A stretch of 64,000 nt of DNA, from positions 620,001 to 684,000 of the forward strand of contig JALBYC010000005.1 in assembly GCA_023212645.1 (NCBI GenBank), read 5' to 3'. Made by a program: the position numbers and the translations under genes. Position 1 is the first letter of the stretch. Each line of letters begins with the position of its first letter. Under the pieces are notes generated by a model, which saw nothing but the letters and a program-made list of their open reading frames with translations, made no database searches and was not told the DNA's origin. Below, piece by piece: positions 9,681 to 19,794 of this stretch. This DNA comes from Farysia itapuensis (Eukaryota > Basidiomycota > Ustilaginomycetes > Ustilaginales > Ustilaginaceae).

Positions 9681-11048
9681 CTATCTCGATCTAGCGCCGC
9701 CGCGTAGGCTTGGACTGGATCGATTGATCGAGGCACTCCTCGTGGGTGGTGTGGGATGGCGCGGTTGGCTGCCGCTGGAAGCCATCGCTGTTGTTCTGCG
9801 GTCGACTACTGCTCCACCTCGCAAGCCGTGCGCGGTCGTATTGTTGGTTGCGCTGCCGCCAGAGACACGCGTAGCTGCACCAGTGACAAGCTGCTTGATC
9901 ATGGAATTGTACATTTCCGAGTCCGCTTGGTAGCTTTCGCGCAGCGTGAGGTGATGCGTCAGTAGCACTGAAGTCGACGTGGTCAGACTCTGCAGTTCTC
10001 GCAACATGGACTTGAGCGCGGGAAGAGACATGAGAGTCAGTTGTGATTCGGTCTTGTCGACCAGCTCCTGAGCTCGGACCAGATCCACCTCTGGAGGTGC
10101 AGCCAGGCCTAGTTCATCGCGTCGCTTTTCTGCCATACGTTCTTTGCGGTTGCCACTTGCGCCGCCAGCAGGACTTGCCGTGCCGTTGCGCGAAGGTGTG
10201 TTGGAGCGGGAGAGAGACGAATTGCTGCGACGGGGCGCACTGTCTGCTGTGCCCAGATCCAGCTTCAATGGCGGTAAGCCACCCGATGCACTTCGGTTTG
10301 TTGCACTTGAGTAGTGGATCTCGTCGAGGTTGACAGGGATTCCCATCGAAATGAGGTAGTCTCGTCGCGTTTTGCTGCGGACCCAGTCAATGGGCTTGAC
10401 ACTGGGCATGCTGCACAGCTCCGTCCACAAAGTACGAGATGTACCTGCAACCAGCACCTGCGATTCGCCAGGGACTTGACGCAGCACGTCCCTCGTCAGC
10501 TCTTGCTCGGCTGCCAGGGAGAGCGGCAAGAGATTTGCAACATCTGTGGCCACTTCATCTCGCTTCGACGTTGGGCTGATCTTGGCTGCAAACCAGGTCC
10601 GGGAGGGCGCCAATGGTGCTTCTGCCGGGGCTGACGGAGATAAAGCTGGCGGCTCCTCTTCCTCGAAAGCAGCGTCGTCGTCCCCTACACCCTGCTCGAA
10701 GTCATCAAAGTCGCCAAAGTCGTCATTGTTCCCATCGTCAGCTGGCTGGTCAAAGTCTTGAAACCCATCGTCATCCTCATTCGCGAGATCCTGCGCGTCT
10801 GGCGTGGGCTGCCGTGTATGTGAATCTTGGAAAGCAGCGCCGTCTTCTTCCTGCTCATCTTGGCTGATCGCTGGAGTACTTCGTCGTGTCTTTTGTGGAG
10901 ATGGAAGACCCCAACCTGGATCTTCGTCATTTGTGACGGAAAGCTGCGTGTCTTCCAGAGAGAGTCTCGCTAAGCCTGGGACTTGGGCATTTTTCGGTTG
11001 CGTGGATGATGACGGCTCGTCCCATATGGCGAAGGGATCTGAATCCAT
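9681..11048 (-). CDS. LAA2/aftiphilin-like AP-1/clathrin accessory protein (putative)
   Basis: 455 aa from ATG 11048 (MDSDPFAIWDE). An in-frame upstream ATG at 11108 would add 20 residues. The N-terminal ~130 residues are acidic with GFQDFDQ and DDFGDFDDFEQ, the DFGDF-type signals that bind AP-1 gamma-ear/GGA domains in aftiphilin-like proteins. A central conserved block, TLWTELCSMPSVKPIDWVRS followed by RRDYLISMGIPVNLDEI (about residues 215-260), resembles the DUF5102 region of yeast Laa2, the factor that links Laa1 to AP-1. A Ser-rich linker and a helical segment with LMSLPALKSMLRELQSLT follow. The role at trans-Golgi or endosomal membranes is inferred from these motifs. It is divergent from the cis-prenyltransferase gene with 194 nt between the ATGs. 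Confidence 0.7.
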   Translation of the reverse strand: MDSDPFAIWDEPSSSTQPKNAQVPGLARLSLEDTQLSVTNDEDPGWGLPSPQKTRRSTPAISQDEQEEDGAAFQDSHTRQPTPDAQDLANEDDDGFQDFDQPADDGNNDDFGDFDDFEQGVGDDDAAFEEEEPPALSPSAPAEAPLAPSRTWFAAKISPTSKRDEVATDVANLLPLSLAAEQELTRDVLRQVPGESQVLVAGTSRTLWTELCSMPSVKPIDWVRSKTRRDYLISMGIPVNLDEIHYSSATNRSASGGLPPLKLDLGTADSAPRRSNSSLSRSNTPSRNGTASPAGGASGNRKERMAEKRRDELGLAAPPEVDLVRAQELVDKTESQLTLMSLPALKSMLRELQSLTTSTSVLLTHHLTLRESYQADSEMYNSMIKQLVTGAATRVSGGSATNNTTAHGLRGGAVVDRRTTAMASSGSQPRHPTPPTRSASINRSSPSLRGGARSR

Positions 11049-11242
11049 CTCCTGATGACGACAGACCAGGCTTTTGGCAAGTCGATGCGAGGAAGGTTCG
11101 AGCAACATTAGCGGTCCCCAACGCGCTAATTTGCCCGATGTCCACCCGATCTCTCTCGGAAGTCGGAATTACCAGCAGTAGTTCGCTGGAAGAAAGCCTT
11201 TGACAGGAGAAAGCTGGCATTCCAGTGACTACCAGCACCGTC

Positions 11243-12178
11243 ATGTCTATACCACAGCCACCGGACGGTGCGCAGGATGAAGAGCAGGACTCGATGCCTT
11301 CCAACGCAACTCTGCTGAAAAGGGCGGCTCTGTCTCCCCTTTCCCTCCTGTCCTTGCTTCCCTTTCCCGGTCCGCAAAAGCTGCTGCTCTACACGCTGTC
11401 TCTTGGTCCTGTCCCACGACACATTGCATTTGTCATGGACGGCAACAGACGTTGGGCACGGAGTTCCTCTCAGACGGTCCAGCAGGGACATCTATCTGGC
11501 TTCGCCACGCTCAAGACTGTGCTGGAAGTGTGTCTCAACCTGCGCGGACTTACAACGGTGACGGTGTACGCATTTGCGATAGACAACTTTCGTCGATCAG
11601 AAGGGGAGGTAGCTGCCTTGATGGAGATTGCCAAAACGCGTCTCGTCGAGCTGGCAGGACATGGTGAATTGATAGCACGCTACTCGGTGCGTGTACGCAT
11701 CGTGGGGCGCAAACACCTCTTGCCCCCCGACGTGAGAGAGGCAGTAGAGCGGGTGGAGAACATGACCAAACGCAACACAAAGGCTACACTCAACATCTGC
11801 ATGCCTTACGCCAGCCGAGACGAAATCACAGGCGCTGTAAGGACAGTGCTCGATACCAAGCTGCGTCAAATCGAAAAGTACGCGCTCGCCCACCCATCGT
11901 CCCCCTCTCCATCCGAGAGTATGTTTGACATTTCACCGCAAGATCTTGACAGTGGCATGCAATTGTCCCACTCACCACCGCTCGACATTATGGTGCGCAC
12001 ATCCGGTGTGACCCGTCTGAGCGACTTTATGCTCTGGCAATGTACCAAGCATACACGCTTTCACTTTGTCGACAAGTTCTGGCCCCAGTTCGGTCTCTTT
12101 GACCTTGTCCCTATCATCCTCGACTGGCAGAGGGACCAATGGCAGGTTTCCCTCCGCAAATCTCTCGGCTGGCTTTGA
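11243..12178 (+). CDS. RER2: Dehydrodolichyl diphosphate synthase, cis-prenyltransferase (Rer2/Srt1 type)
   Basis: It condenses isopentenyl diphosphate onto farnesyl diphosphate in cis to build the dolichol precursor for N-glycosylation and GPI anchors at the ER. 311 aa from ATG 11243; the frame runs a few codons upstream but only with a GTG. Signature blocks: HIAFVMDGNRRWAR (about residue 60, catalytic Asp), GFATLKTVLEVCLNLRG, TVYAFAIDNFRRSEGEV, LNICMPYASRDEI and DIMVRTSGVTRLSDFMLWQC (about 255-275, pyrophosphate-binding Arg), then FWPQFGLFDLVPIILDWQ. The hydrophobic stretch LSPLSLLSLLPF before the domain probably associates with the membrane. The ~35-residue insertion before RTSG (Pro/Ser-rich) is longer than in bacterial UppS. 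Confident for the family. Confidence 0.95.
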   Translation: MSIPQPPDGAQDEEQDSMPSNATLLKRAALSPLSLLSLLPFPGPQKLLLYTLSLGPVPRHIAFVMDGNRRWARSSSQTVQQGHLSGFATLKTVLEVCLNLRGLTTVTVYAFAIDNFRRSEGEVAALMEIAKTRLVELAGHGELIARYSVRVRIVGRKHLLPPDVREAVERVENMTKRNTKATLNICMPYASRDEITGAVRTVLDTKLRQIEKYALAHPSSPSPSESMFDISPQDLDSGMQLSHSPPLDIMVRTSGVTRLSDFMLWQCTKHTRFHFVDKFWPQFGLFDLVPIILDWQRDQWQVSLRKSLGWL

Positions 12179-12283
12179 CCGCCACCCCCATCCTGTACGC
12201 ATACACTCACAACACATCAATCATATACCCTCGCATTGCACACTACGTAACCCATGCTACATTATTGCCCGTTCGAAGTTTTA

Positions 12284-13126
12284 TCAATCTGTATACCATT
12301 GCCAGGTGGGCCAGACTCGGGCCATGACTTTTCCTCGGACCAGTCCGAGAGGAACGGGGCCGTAGTGGCGACTGTCTGTTGAGTTGGCCATATTGTCACC
12401 CGCAAGCCAGACGTGACCGACAGGGACGGTAACATACTGTACCTGGTTTTTGGAAGTTGCGTACTGACGTGCGGCTTGGTTGTGCGAACGTACTTGCGCG
12501 TCGTCCGACGAGGGTTCGTCCATGCTGTTGTTGAGGAGTTCCTTGGTGGATGGTGTTTCGAGTGGATGCTTTTCAGTGTCAGTCGAGGTGGGTTGGTGTA
12601 CGCCTCGCCAGGAGGAAAGGGGTACGGGAGGCAGCCGGGGGTCGAGGCACACCGTGTCTCCTGGCAGTCCAAGCACGCGCTTGCACACGGACAGATGCGG
12701 ATTAATCGGCGAGATGGCCACCACCAGGTCGCCCTGCTTCAACCCAGTCCCTTGCGACTGGTCGTGCTTCGAGAATCTGCTTCCTCCCACATAACCTTGA
12801 CTAGGTACGCACCCGTCCGCATTAGGCATCACCGCGCAGCGCACCGACCGCAGCGCTGCAAGAAAGGGAAGCCGGAAGTGAAGCAGATAGTCGCCCGACA
12901 TGGCCAGCGTTGGCAACATCGAAGCTCCCGTCGTCACCCGCACCTCGCACATATGTGTTGCCATAATATGTAGAAGGCACCCGACCTGCAATGTCACCAC
13001 AGCGCTGTGTGCCACCACCGGCAAAACGCTCTGAACGCCAACGGCTTTCCAGCGCCGTCTACGCAGAGTGCTGAAAGCTCTCCCCGTCTCCGCTTTCCAG
13101 CTTGCCCACCGCAGAAAGCGGCTCAT
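12284..13126 (-). CDS. IMP1: Mitochondrial inner-membrane peptidase subunit, signal-peptidase I family (Imp1-like)
   Basis: Serine/lysine-dyad protease that removes bipartite presequences on the intermembrane-space side of the mitochondrial inner membrane. 280 aa, single exon. The N-terminus is Arg-rich (MSRFLRWASWKAETGRAFS), and a hydrophobic segment VVAHSAVVTLQVGCLLHIM (about 36-55) is the likely membrane anchor. GASMLPTLAMSGD (about 66-78) holds the catalytic Ser, and DLVVAISPINPHLSVCKRVLGLPGDTV (about 134-160) the catalytic Lys. The box VPVGHVWLAGDNMANSTDSR, then YGPVPLGLVRGKV, closes the fold. It is longer than yeast Imp1 (~190 aa) because of a disordered insert of ~50 residues between the Lys region and the last box, and another after the Ser box. 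It converges with the cis-prenyltransferase gene. Imp1 rather than Imp2 is a judgement from the NSTDSR box. Confidence 0.88.
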   Translation of the reverse strand: MSRFLRWASWKAETGRAFSTLRRRRWKAVGVQSVLPVVAHSAVVTLQVGCLLHIMATHMCEVRVTTGASMLPTLAMSGDYLLHFRLPFLAALRSVRCAVMPNADGCVPSQGYVGGSRFSKHDQSQGTGLKQGDLVVAISPINPHLSVCKRVLGLPGDTVCLDPRLPPVPLSSWRGVHQPTSTDTEKHPLETPSTKELLNNSMDEPSSDDAQVRSHNQAARQYATSKNQVQYVTVPVGHVWLAGDNMANSTDSRHYGPVPLGLVRGKVMARVWPTWQWYTD

Positions 13127-13360
13127 GTGTCGTCAGTGTTGCGCAGCAGTCACAATTGGCTGTCAAAGAATGTCATAACCAACAATCAGTCAATCACGTT
13201 CGGAATTCGGAATCGCGACAATGTGCTTATGTAAGTGCTCCTCGCTCCTCCCTCACATACATGTAGATATGGGCATATGGCAGACCATCGGTAGTGCTAT
13301 TGTCAAAGTTAAAGCATGTGTGCAAAAGTATTTTGAGAATGTCGACAATGAGCATAGCTG

Positions 13361-16300
13361 CTAGGCCCATCTGCCAGACAGACGACGACGCGGCGAACTG
13401 CCTGGCGATTGCGAAGTAGGGCTGATCGATTCCGTGCTCCCTTTCGACGGCATCGGCGACAAGCGGTTGCTCTGCAGGAAACGCAGCGAGTTAAACATTC
13501 TGCTTCCACGACGCTCTGGTGATCCACTTCCAGTCTCGGGCTTCTGCTCTCGAATCGTTGTCAGATGTGTATCCGACAGTCTTCGGTGTCCGTCGCCATC
13601 GGCGCTCTTAACATCTCCAGGAGCTTCAGAGACCGTGCGACTTCGCAAAGGCCTCTCTGACTCGCTCGTCTTGGATCCATTAGCAGCTGTATAATGAGGC
13701 CCAAAGGATCGTTGACTCCGCAATGCCGAGCTCTGCTGTACAACCGCTTCAGCGTGAAGTGTCTCGATGCTCGTGCTGGGCGCAGACGCTCTAAACCAGG
13801 TCTTTGGGTAGCTTAACATCGTCTTTGATCTTCGCAAGGTTCCAGACCTTGTCGGACGCGATGCTTCTGTTACCTGCGCTGGATTTGTCGTGGCACCAGG
13901 GCTAGTGACAGGCTTGCTGTAGGGGCTTGCCTCTTCGAGTGGGCTTGGCTCCGCAAACACCGGGCCAGGGCCAAGCATCGTCATCGGACGATCATGCTGC
14001 GAGGAAGCGCTGTACAACTTCACCGCGTCGCTCTGGCTCTTTTTGTGCTTCAATTGACCGCCGGTAAATGCCCTTCGAATCGAACCGGTCACCGAACTGA
14101 CGGAATTCGTTCGAGACCGACCCTGCCTGAGTATAAGCATCTCGTCGGTTGAGGTATACGCTGGATTTTGATCGATTGCCATGCCTTGTGGTAGATTGAC
14201 ATTGCTCGATATCGGAGAGGGCGCGAGCGAGGACATGGCCGAATCTCCTCCCGTCTCAAACGAGAATCCTTGCACCTCTGCCTGTGCCGATTTCGCTCGT
14301 CCTCGTTGAGCGAATGACAAGCTGAGCGTATCTTTCACCCCGTACAGGCTCGAGCGACTCCGAGGCGCCATGGCTCCCATCGCTCGCAGATTTATAGACG
14401 AATTGCCAGCAGAGTTCTGACCCAGCGCTGGTGATGAAGGCAGCGAGAAAGGCGTGTTTTCGTTCCCAGAACCCGAGACGGCCGATCCGTTCAAAGCGAC
14501 GTCGAATGGCTGCAAGTCTCGCTTGTTGACCGTTGTTGGTGATGTTGGAGTCGATGAGGATCCAATATGCCATGTGTTGGGGCCGAGCTCGCTCGTGTTG
14601 CACGTCAACAGCTGCGTTGTACTAGAATTGTTCGACTTTCCCCTGCCTGCTTTGCGCATGAGTGATGCTCTCCAGTTGTCTCGATCCAGAGACGCTTCCG
14701 CATTCCCTCTGGAAGAAGTGCGCGATCGAACGCCCGGCTGAACCAATGTAGCGGTGAACACCAGATTATTGGTGTCGTCCTCTTCATCGGCATTCTCTGA
14801 CAGACCCACACTGCTTCCACGACGTTGAATCTTGACCATCGACGTCTCGCGGGTAGATAGGCGATTCAGACCGAGTGAGGATCCCACCGCCGATCCCAGT
14901 CCAGACCCCGACGCGGCATATAGCGTCGACATGGCTCCACTGTCCTTGGCGATTCTGGCAGTGATGACAGCCTCAGATAGGACCATACCGCGGTCGACAA
15001 TGCTGCGTGCATTGGGCGAAGCATGTTTCAGCATAATTTCAGTCGGCATCCAAGCCGTTGACTGCGATCGCTGTCCCTTCTGCGTGGGCTGTGCTGCTGT
15101 CTGAACAGACCCTGCGGCATGAACGGCGAGAAAAGCCATCAAAGGATCAATGGAAGGAGACTTGTTGGTGTCAAAGTAGCTCTGAGACTCGGCAGTACGG
15201 GTGGCGTTAGGCGTTGGCGCTTCGAAGTTGTCTTGCACAGCGACGTCGACTGCGTCGCCTAAAAAGAGGCTAGAAGGGAAAGACGATTCGTCGCCTGGTG
15301 ATGTCACCGTGGCTCGAGATATCGCAAGCGACAGCATGTCGATCCACAATTGTCTCTCCTTAACGTTGGATGCTGCCAACTCGAAGTGATGATCATGGAC
15401 AGACAGTCGGAAAGAATGCGGGATGAGATTGCTGCCGTCGTCGACGTTAGATAAGCGTGCTGCACACAGCGGAAACCAGTGGCGACATTCGTACACCGCA
15501 TTCTTTCTGACCTTGACCATTAAGACAAAATCGTTGTAGAGAAAGATGCCGAGATACTTGAAGTGCAGAGGGGCGACCAGTGGGTCCAGCACGGCGTGAT
15601 GATGCAACACATCCAGAGTACCCGACAATTGGCAGTCTCCCAATGAGCGTACGAAGGGCATGTTGATGGCTTGATTAAGCTCGACTCGCGAGAGAATGAG
15701 ATCAGCGCGAAGTTCCGATTCACGCTTTCGTCCAGCTTCGTCGACCTGGTCGGCCACTTCTCGCATCAGCGAGATAGCTAATGAAAGCTCGTCGGCGGCA
15801 ACTCCAGTCGCCAGGCTGTGCTTCTGCAAGGTCTGCAAAACCAAGGGGTACAGGCACAGTCGCTGAATGGGCTTAATGAGGAAATCACGAAGGAGCAACC
15901 GTGACGAAGGATGTCGTGGAGAAGTTTGTGTCGACCCAAGGGGCGCAGCAGGAAGAGTGGCGGTCGTCGGTGACGTCGACTGTGCAACTGGCGAAAGCGA
16001 CAATAGAGGATTAGCCGAAAAGTTGGGCGTCGTGCTACCCGATACAGGGCGGGAGGAATTACGATTCGGAGCTGATAGAGTATACTTCAGTATGTCTGCG
16101 CAGTGTTTCTCGTAGGCGTCCCACTCTGTCTGGCGCTTCTCTGCTTCGCGAATAAGGGCTAGTGCCTCACCGTGACGTGAGCAGAAAGCCTTGTAGCACT
16201 CGAGAGACGGCATCATATGGTGAAAGAGCTTGGCAACACGCACGACTGCTTCGTCAGCTTGAGGACTCAAGGCTCTCTCGAGATCGGTTATGCGGTCGTC

Positions 16301-17722
16301 AGCCATGCCTGAAGCTCCAGACGTTCGTAAATCGAGATCGATCAGGATGCCTTCGAGCTTGGCCGACAATTTCTGATGGGTACGAAGCAAGTCCTTCGCA
16401 TTGCGCATGACCAGCGCCTGTCGCGCAGGGTGATCGTTGAAGAAAGGCATCATGCAGAGGTTTTCAAAGAACACGAGAACGAGTGTCGCCAAGTCGTCTG
16501 CATAGTTGCGTTCCGTGTCTACGAGCTCGAGCAGCGCAGCATATCTTCGCACCTTGGCCATTGTGAGTTTAGCTTCTGCAGATGCCGCCTCAGTCAATAT
16601 GTCGGCAGCGCCTGTCAAGTTCACAAGCAACACTTCGGATTCCGAATTGACAGATGCAGGCGAGGTTTGACCCGATGCCACAGCCGCGTGATTCGATATG
16701 CTGATGCGCAGAGCAGAGGAAGGCAAAGCATGGCCATCCAATGGAGGCTTCTGTGCGGCTGCCTCTAGGTCGCCAGAGGATATGACAGAGCTTATGGCCG
16801 TGTCGAGACTGCTGGCGTGGCTTGAGCCTGTGGTTGACGTGGAAGGTGTGCGACTGATGTCAGACTGGTTGATGGTCGCCGAATCATTGCCGCTGCCATC
16901 ATCCAGTGACCGAGATGCTGATGGATAAACAGGCGTAGAAGTCAGGTCAAGCGTTTCCGCTTCCTTTGAATTCGAGGCCAGATCAGAGCGGCTGTTCTCG
17001 CAAGTCTTGGCCGGTATCTGTGGAGAGGGCTCCAGAAGAGGCGAGCCGTGTGCTGAGGTGTAATTGGAGCTATTCGAGCTATGTGTTGCCGACTGCAGCA
17101 GAGTGGAAGACTCTGCACCAGAGCAGGTCGGTAGCCCGTTTTGCTCGTTGACTTGCTCGGCGTCGCTTAGCACCCGCACAAGAGGACTTGTGACATTCCG
17201 AGACACGGCCGATTGCACTTGGAGTGCAAGGCCAGTCATTGACGAGGGTACAAGCGATTCGAGTGCCTTTTGTTTACCGCTAGCTCTGTCCGAGGTAGGC
17301 GTTGTGGAGTGTGTGTCTGAATGCTGTTGGGAAAAAGAAGGTGATGCTGCTCGAGGAGTGGATGAGAGGGATGAAGCTACAGGTGATCTGTCGTCGGGTG
17401 TGACAAAGGTTTCATCGTGCCGCCCTTCGCTCGAACCGCGTTGATGAGAAGGGCCAGATGTAGCACTCATTGTTGTGCGCTCGGACCGAGGTACTCTTGT
17501 GGGCGTAATCAGATGCAGTTGTGGAACTTTTGATGCAGAGTTTTCCATAGAGTTGCTGAACGAGCTGCCTGCGATGGAAGACCGCAGTGGAAACTGAAGC
17601 TGTGGGCCCAGAGAAATGTCGGAAAGAGAAGCAGGTGAAGAGAGAGAGCCAGCACGTCGGGTTTGCACAAAGCCAGTGTCCGCAACAGAGTGAGGTAGTG
17701 GCGGAGGAGCAGCTGCGCTCAT
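13361..17722 (-). CDS. Dbl-family Rho guanine-nucleotide exchange factor (DH-PH)
   Basis: 1453 aa, single exon. The first ~380 residues are Ser/Thr-rich and disordered. The DH domain spans about 390-675: RRYAALLELVDTERNYADDL (conserved region 1), VAKLFHHMMPSLECYKAFC, and LLLRDFLIKPIQRLCLYPLV (conserved region 3). A ~60-residue Ser/Thr/Pro insertion separates the middle helices. A PH domain follows (about 690-800), with HFKYLGIFLYNDFVLMVKVR and FELAASNVKERQLWIDMLSLAI. The C-terminal 650 residues are Ser-rich with dispersed basic patches (RRRLSGRWA at the end). It activates a Rho/Rac/Cdc42-type GTPase at membranes in polarity or wall-integrity signalling; which one cannot be told. No CH, PB1, BAR or CNH domain is seen, so it is not Cdc24-, Rom- or Tuba-like. 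Confidence 0.9.
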   Translation of the reverse strand: MSAAAPPPLPHSVADTGFVQTRRAGSLSSPASLSDISLGPQLQFPLRSSIAGSSFSNSMENSASKVPQLHLITPTRVPRSERTTMSATSGPSHQRGSSEGRHDETFVTPDDRSPVASSLSSTPRAASPSFSQQHSDTHSTTPTSDRASGKQKALESLVPSSMTGLALQVQSAVSRNVTSPLVRVLSDAEQVNEQNGLPTCSGAESSTLLQSATHSSNSSNYTSAHGSPLLEPSPQIPAKTCENSRSDLASNSKEAETLDLTSTPVYPSASRSLDDGSGNDSATINQSDISRTPSTSTTGSSHASSLDTAISSVISSGDLEAAAQKPPLDGHALPSSALRISISNHAAVASGQTSPASVNSESEVLLVNLTGAADILTEAASAEAKLTMAKVRRYAALLELVDTERNYADDLATLVLVFFENLCMMPFFNDHPARQALVMRNAKDLLRTHQKLSAKLEGILIDLDLRTSGASGMADDRITDLERALSPQADEAVVRVAKLFHHMMPSLECYKAFCSRHGEALALIREAEKRQTEWDAYEKHCADILKYTLSAPNRNSSRPVSGSTTPNFSANPLLSLSPVAQSTSPTTATLPAAPLGSTQTSPRHPSSRLLLRDFLIKPIQRLCLYPLVLQTLQKHSLATGVAADELSLAISLMREVADQVDEAGRKRESELRADLILSRVELNQAINMPFVRSLGDCQLSGTLDVLHHHAVLDPLVAPLHFKYLGIFLYNDFVLMVKVRKNAVYECRHWFPLCAARLSNVDDGSNLIPHSFRLSVHDHHFELAASNVKERQLWIDMLSLAISRATVTSPGDESSFPSSLFLGDAVDVAVQDNFEAPTPNATRTAESQSYFDTNKSPSIDPLMAFLAVHAAGSVQTAAQPTQKGQRSQSTAWMPTEIMLKHASPNARSIVDRGMVLSEAVITARIAKDSGAMSTLYAASGSGLGSAVGSSLGLNRLSTRETSMVKIQRRGSSVGLSENADEEDDTNNLVFTATLVQPGVRSRTSSRGNAEASLDRDNWRASLMRKAGRGKSNNSSTTQLLTCNTSELGPNTWHIGSSSTPTSPTTVNKRDLQPFDVALNGSAVSGSGNENTPFSLPSSPALGQNSAGNSSINLRAMGAMAPRSRSSLYGVKDTLSLSFAQRGRAKSAQAEVQGFSFETGGDSAMSSLAPSPISSNVNLPQGMAIDQNPAYTSTDEMLILRQGRSRTNSVSSVTGSIRRAFTGGQLKHKKSQSDAVKLYSASSQHDRPMTMLGPGPVFAEPSPLEEASPYSKPVTSPGATTNPAQVTEASRPTRSGTLRRSKTMLSYPKTWFRASAPSTSIETLHAEAVVQQSSALRSQRSFGPHYTAANGSKTSESERPLRSRTVSEAPGDVKSADGDGHRRLSDTHLTTIREQKPETGSGSPERRGSRMFNSLRFLQSNRLSPMPSKGSTESISPTSQSPGSSPRRRLSGRWA

Positions 17723-19794
17723 TGTCTGACGATGAGGTTGATGTAGGTTTCTCGAGCTTCAAGCTTTACCTTGCGTGTGCAAAGGTTGGAGAATTGCGTC
17801 CGATTTAGACAATCGGAATCATGCTGAGACTTGGATGGGTGTAAACAGAAGCAAAGCACGTAGCAGCGAGGAACGGCCTTGTGAGGAAGAAAGGGTGGCG
17901 AGAGGAGGGGCAATCAGAGATGGAGGATAAAGAGGACGAGGATGCCAGACACTGCCAAGCCAAAAACTCGCACTTAGCCACCGAAGGGGGAAAGGGGATC
18001 ACCAAAATCCAAAATGTGGATGGAAGGGCCAGAAGTTGCCAGAGCCGGAGTTGCGAGGCGCAGAAGTCACCAAAGAGTGTGCCGAAGTCAAGATCGCATT
18101 GCAGTTGACACACTGACTGAGAGAGGCGGATTGACCGACGCTTCTGCTGAGGCGAAACCGTGTGATTTGCATGATCAGGGTTCGCGATCTGGATGCTTTT
18201 TTTCGCACCCACGCCTGGCCTTGGCTACAGTATGCGCGTCAAATCGATTTCCTCGTCAGGGTCGCGGCCAGGGTCGTCACCAAAATAACTGGGTCATCTC
18301 ATGCACGATGTTGCAATTTGTAGCACCCACTGATGAGATGCAGGGATCGGTCAGCACCCAGTAAGCAACTCCGCTTCCCCAAGGGTTCAAGTGTGTTTTC
18401 CTTTCGCGCATCTTTTGCTGTACGCACATCATTTCAGACCGGGCAACCACCAAGCGTGGACCGTGTGGGCTGTGTAGTTGCATGCATTTTGCTCAGGCTC
18501 ACTGCATTGCTCCCACGCCCCAACGGACAACTATGACAAGCGAAGTTATTGCGCCTAGTCGAGGCCGTTATGCCCTTGGAGGCTGCGTGGATGCATGAGA
18601 TAACAGCAAAGCGAATCATGCCATTACAATAGCTTGACCAAAGCGAATGCAAGAGGCGGATGTGTGCATGAAGGCGAATTGCACTATTTGTGGTAAAGAT
18701 AGAGGCTCGTTGAACGCGCCTGGCGGATTTCCGACAGGCCAAATTTGGCTCGAGGCCCCACGGCCTCGCCAAAACGTGTGACGGGACGAACGGGCTCGGA
18801 ATAATGTCAAAATTCTGGGTCACACTTTCTGAGCATGTGGAATTTTCTTACACTCTTCCGCGCACAATCCGAGTTGGCTGCAGCAGCAAGTTACCTGTGA
18901 AATCATGCTTCAACTCGACAACGCCTGCATGCCTGTCGATCTTCCCAGTCTTTGACAACCGGGAAGGTAGCATGCCATTGCTGCTATTGCATTTGGAGTC
19001 TATATGCGACCGCATTGGCCGCGTCGAGGTGGAAGTAAGCGCATCTTGTTTCAGTCCCGATCTTCGTGTCGATGGGACCGCGAAATGATTATGTGCCTTA
19101 GTCGGATTGTGTAATAACCAGAATAATAGCCGCGGCGCCTCGAACCTCTCTTTGCTTGCACGCTAGCGGAAATTAAATCTCGCGACATTTTTCAATTCAA
19201 CGCAAAGCTTGTTTGCAAACGCGGCCCAGCCGAACAAAGGACCCTGGCTCTACAGCGGAGCCAGCGCGTCGTGCACCCAGGAGGAAGGTGCCTTTGACGA
19301 CCAGTTGGCGTCACCTTCTCGCTTGTTTGACTCCCCGGCGACGGTCTCTTGGCTCGCCAATTGAGGAAATTAGGCTCTTCATGTCAAAAAGGGGGCCGGC
19401 CCAGTGGGGTTACATTGCGAAATGGGTTTATCAGCTGACGTGAGATGCAGCGGCCAGAAGCTCGAAGACCGCGAGGTCGCGACTTTGCTGAGCATGTCGG
19501 AATCGCGCTCTGCACCAGATGCCCCGCTGACGGATCTCAAAATCAGTCCACGTTTGCCGGTTTGGCCGTCACAAGCTTGGCACTGTAGGGAGCTCGCTTG
19601 CTTTTATTCGCCTAAAGGGCGCTCGGCCCTTCAAGCTTGGCCAGCAATGCGCTTTCATGCCCTCGCTTGCCCGCATCTCGCTCCGGGCTCAGACCCAAAA
19701 CCCATTCAACCACCCAAGTATTTTGACGTCTGTCACACAAGCACCTTGAATTGACAACCTTTATGAGGTCATGCATAAATAGATGTACCAGCAC
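17723..19794. other. Gene-free 2.1-kb upstream region of the RhoGEF gene
   Basis: It lies between the start of the RhoGEF gene and the 3' end of the expansin-like gene, both on the minus strand. Open frames here are short and lack domains, splice logic or protein-like composition. It is unusually long for this gene-dense window and probably holds an extended promoter and 5' leader. No tRNA or structured RNA was recognised. Confidence 0.5.

Noticed and set aside
12413..12973. 186-codon plus-strand ORF
   Set aside because: It is antisense to the IMP1-like gene, whose catalytic motifs are complete on the minus strand.
17881..19443. Several ORFs of 60-135 codons on both strands between the RhoGEF and expansin-like genes
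   Set aside because: They overlap each other in different frames, have no domain, signal peptide or splice signals, and biased composition is missing.
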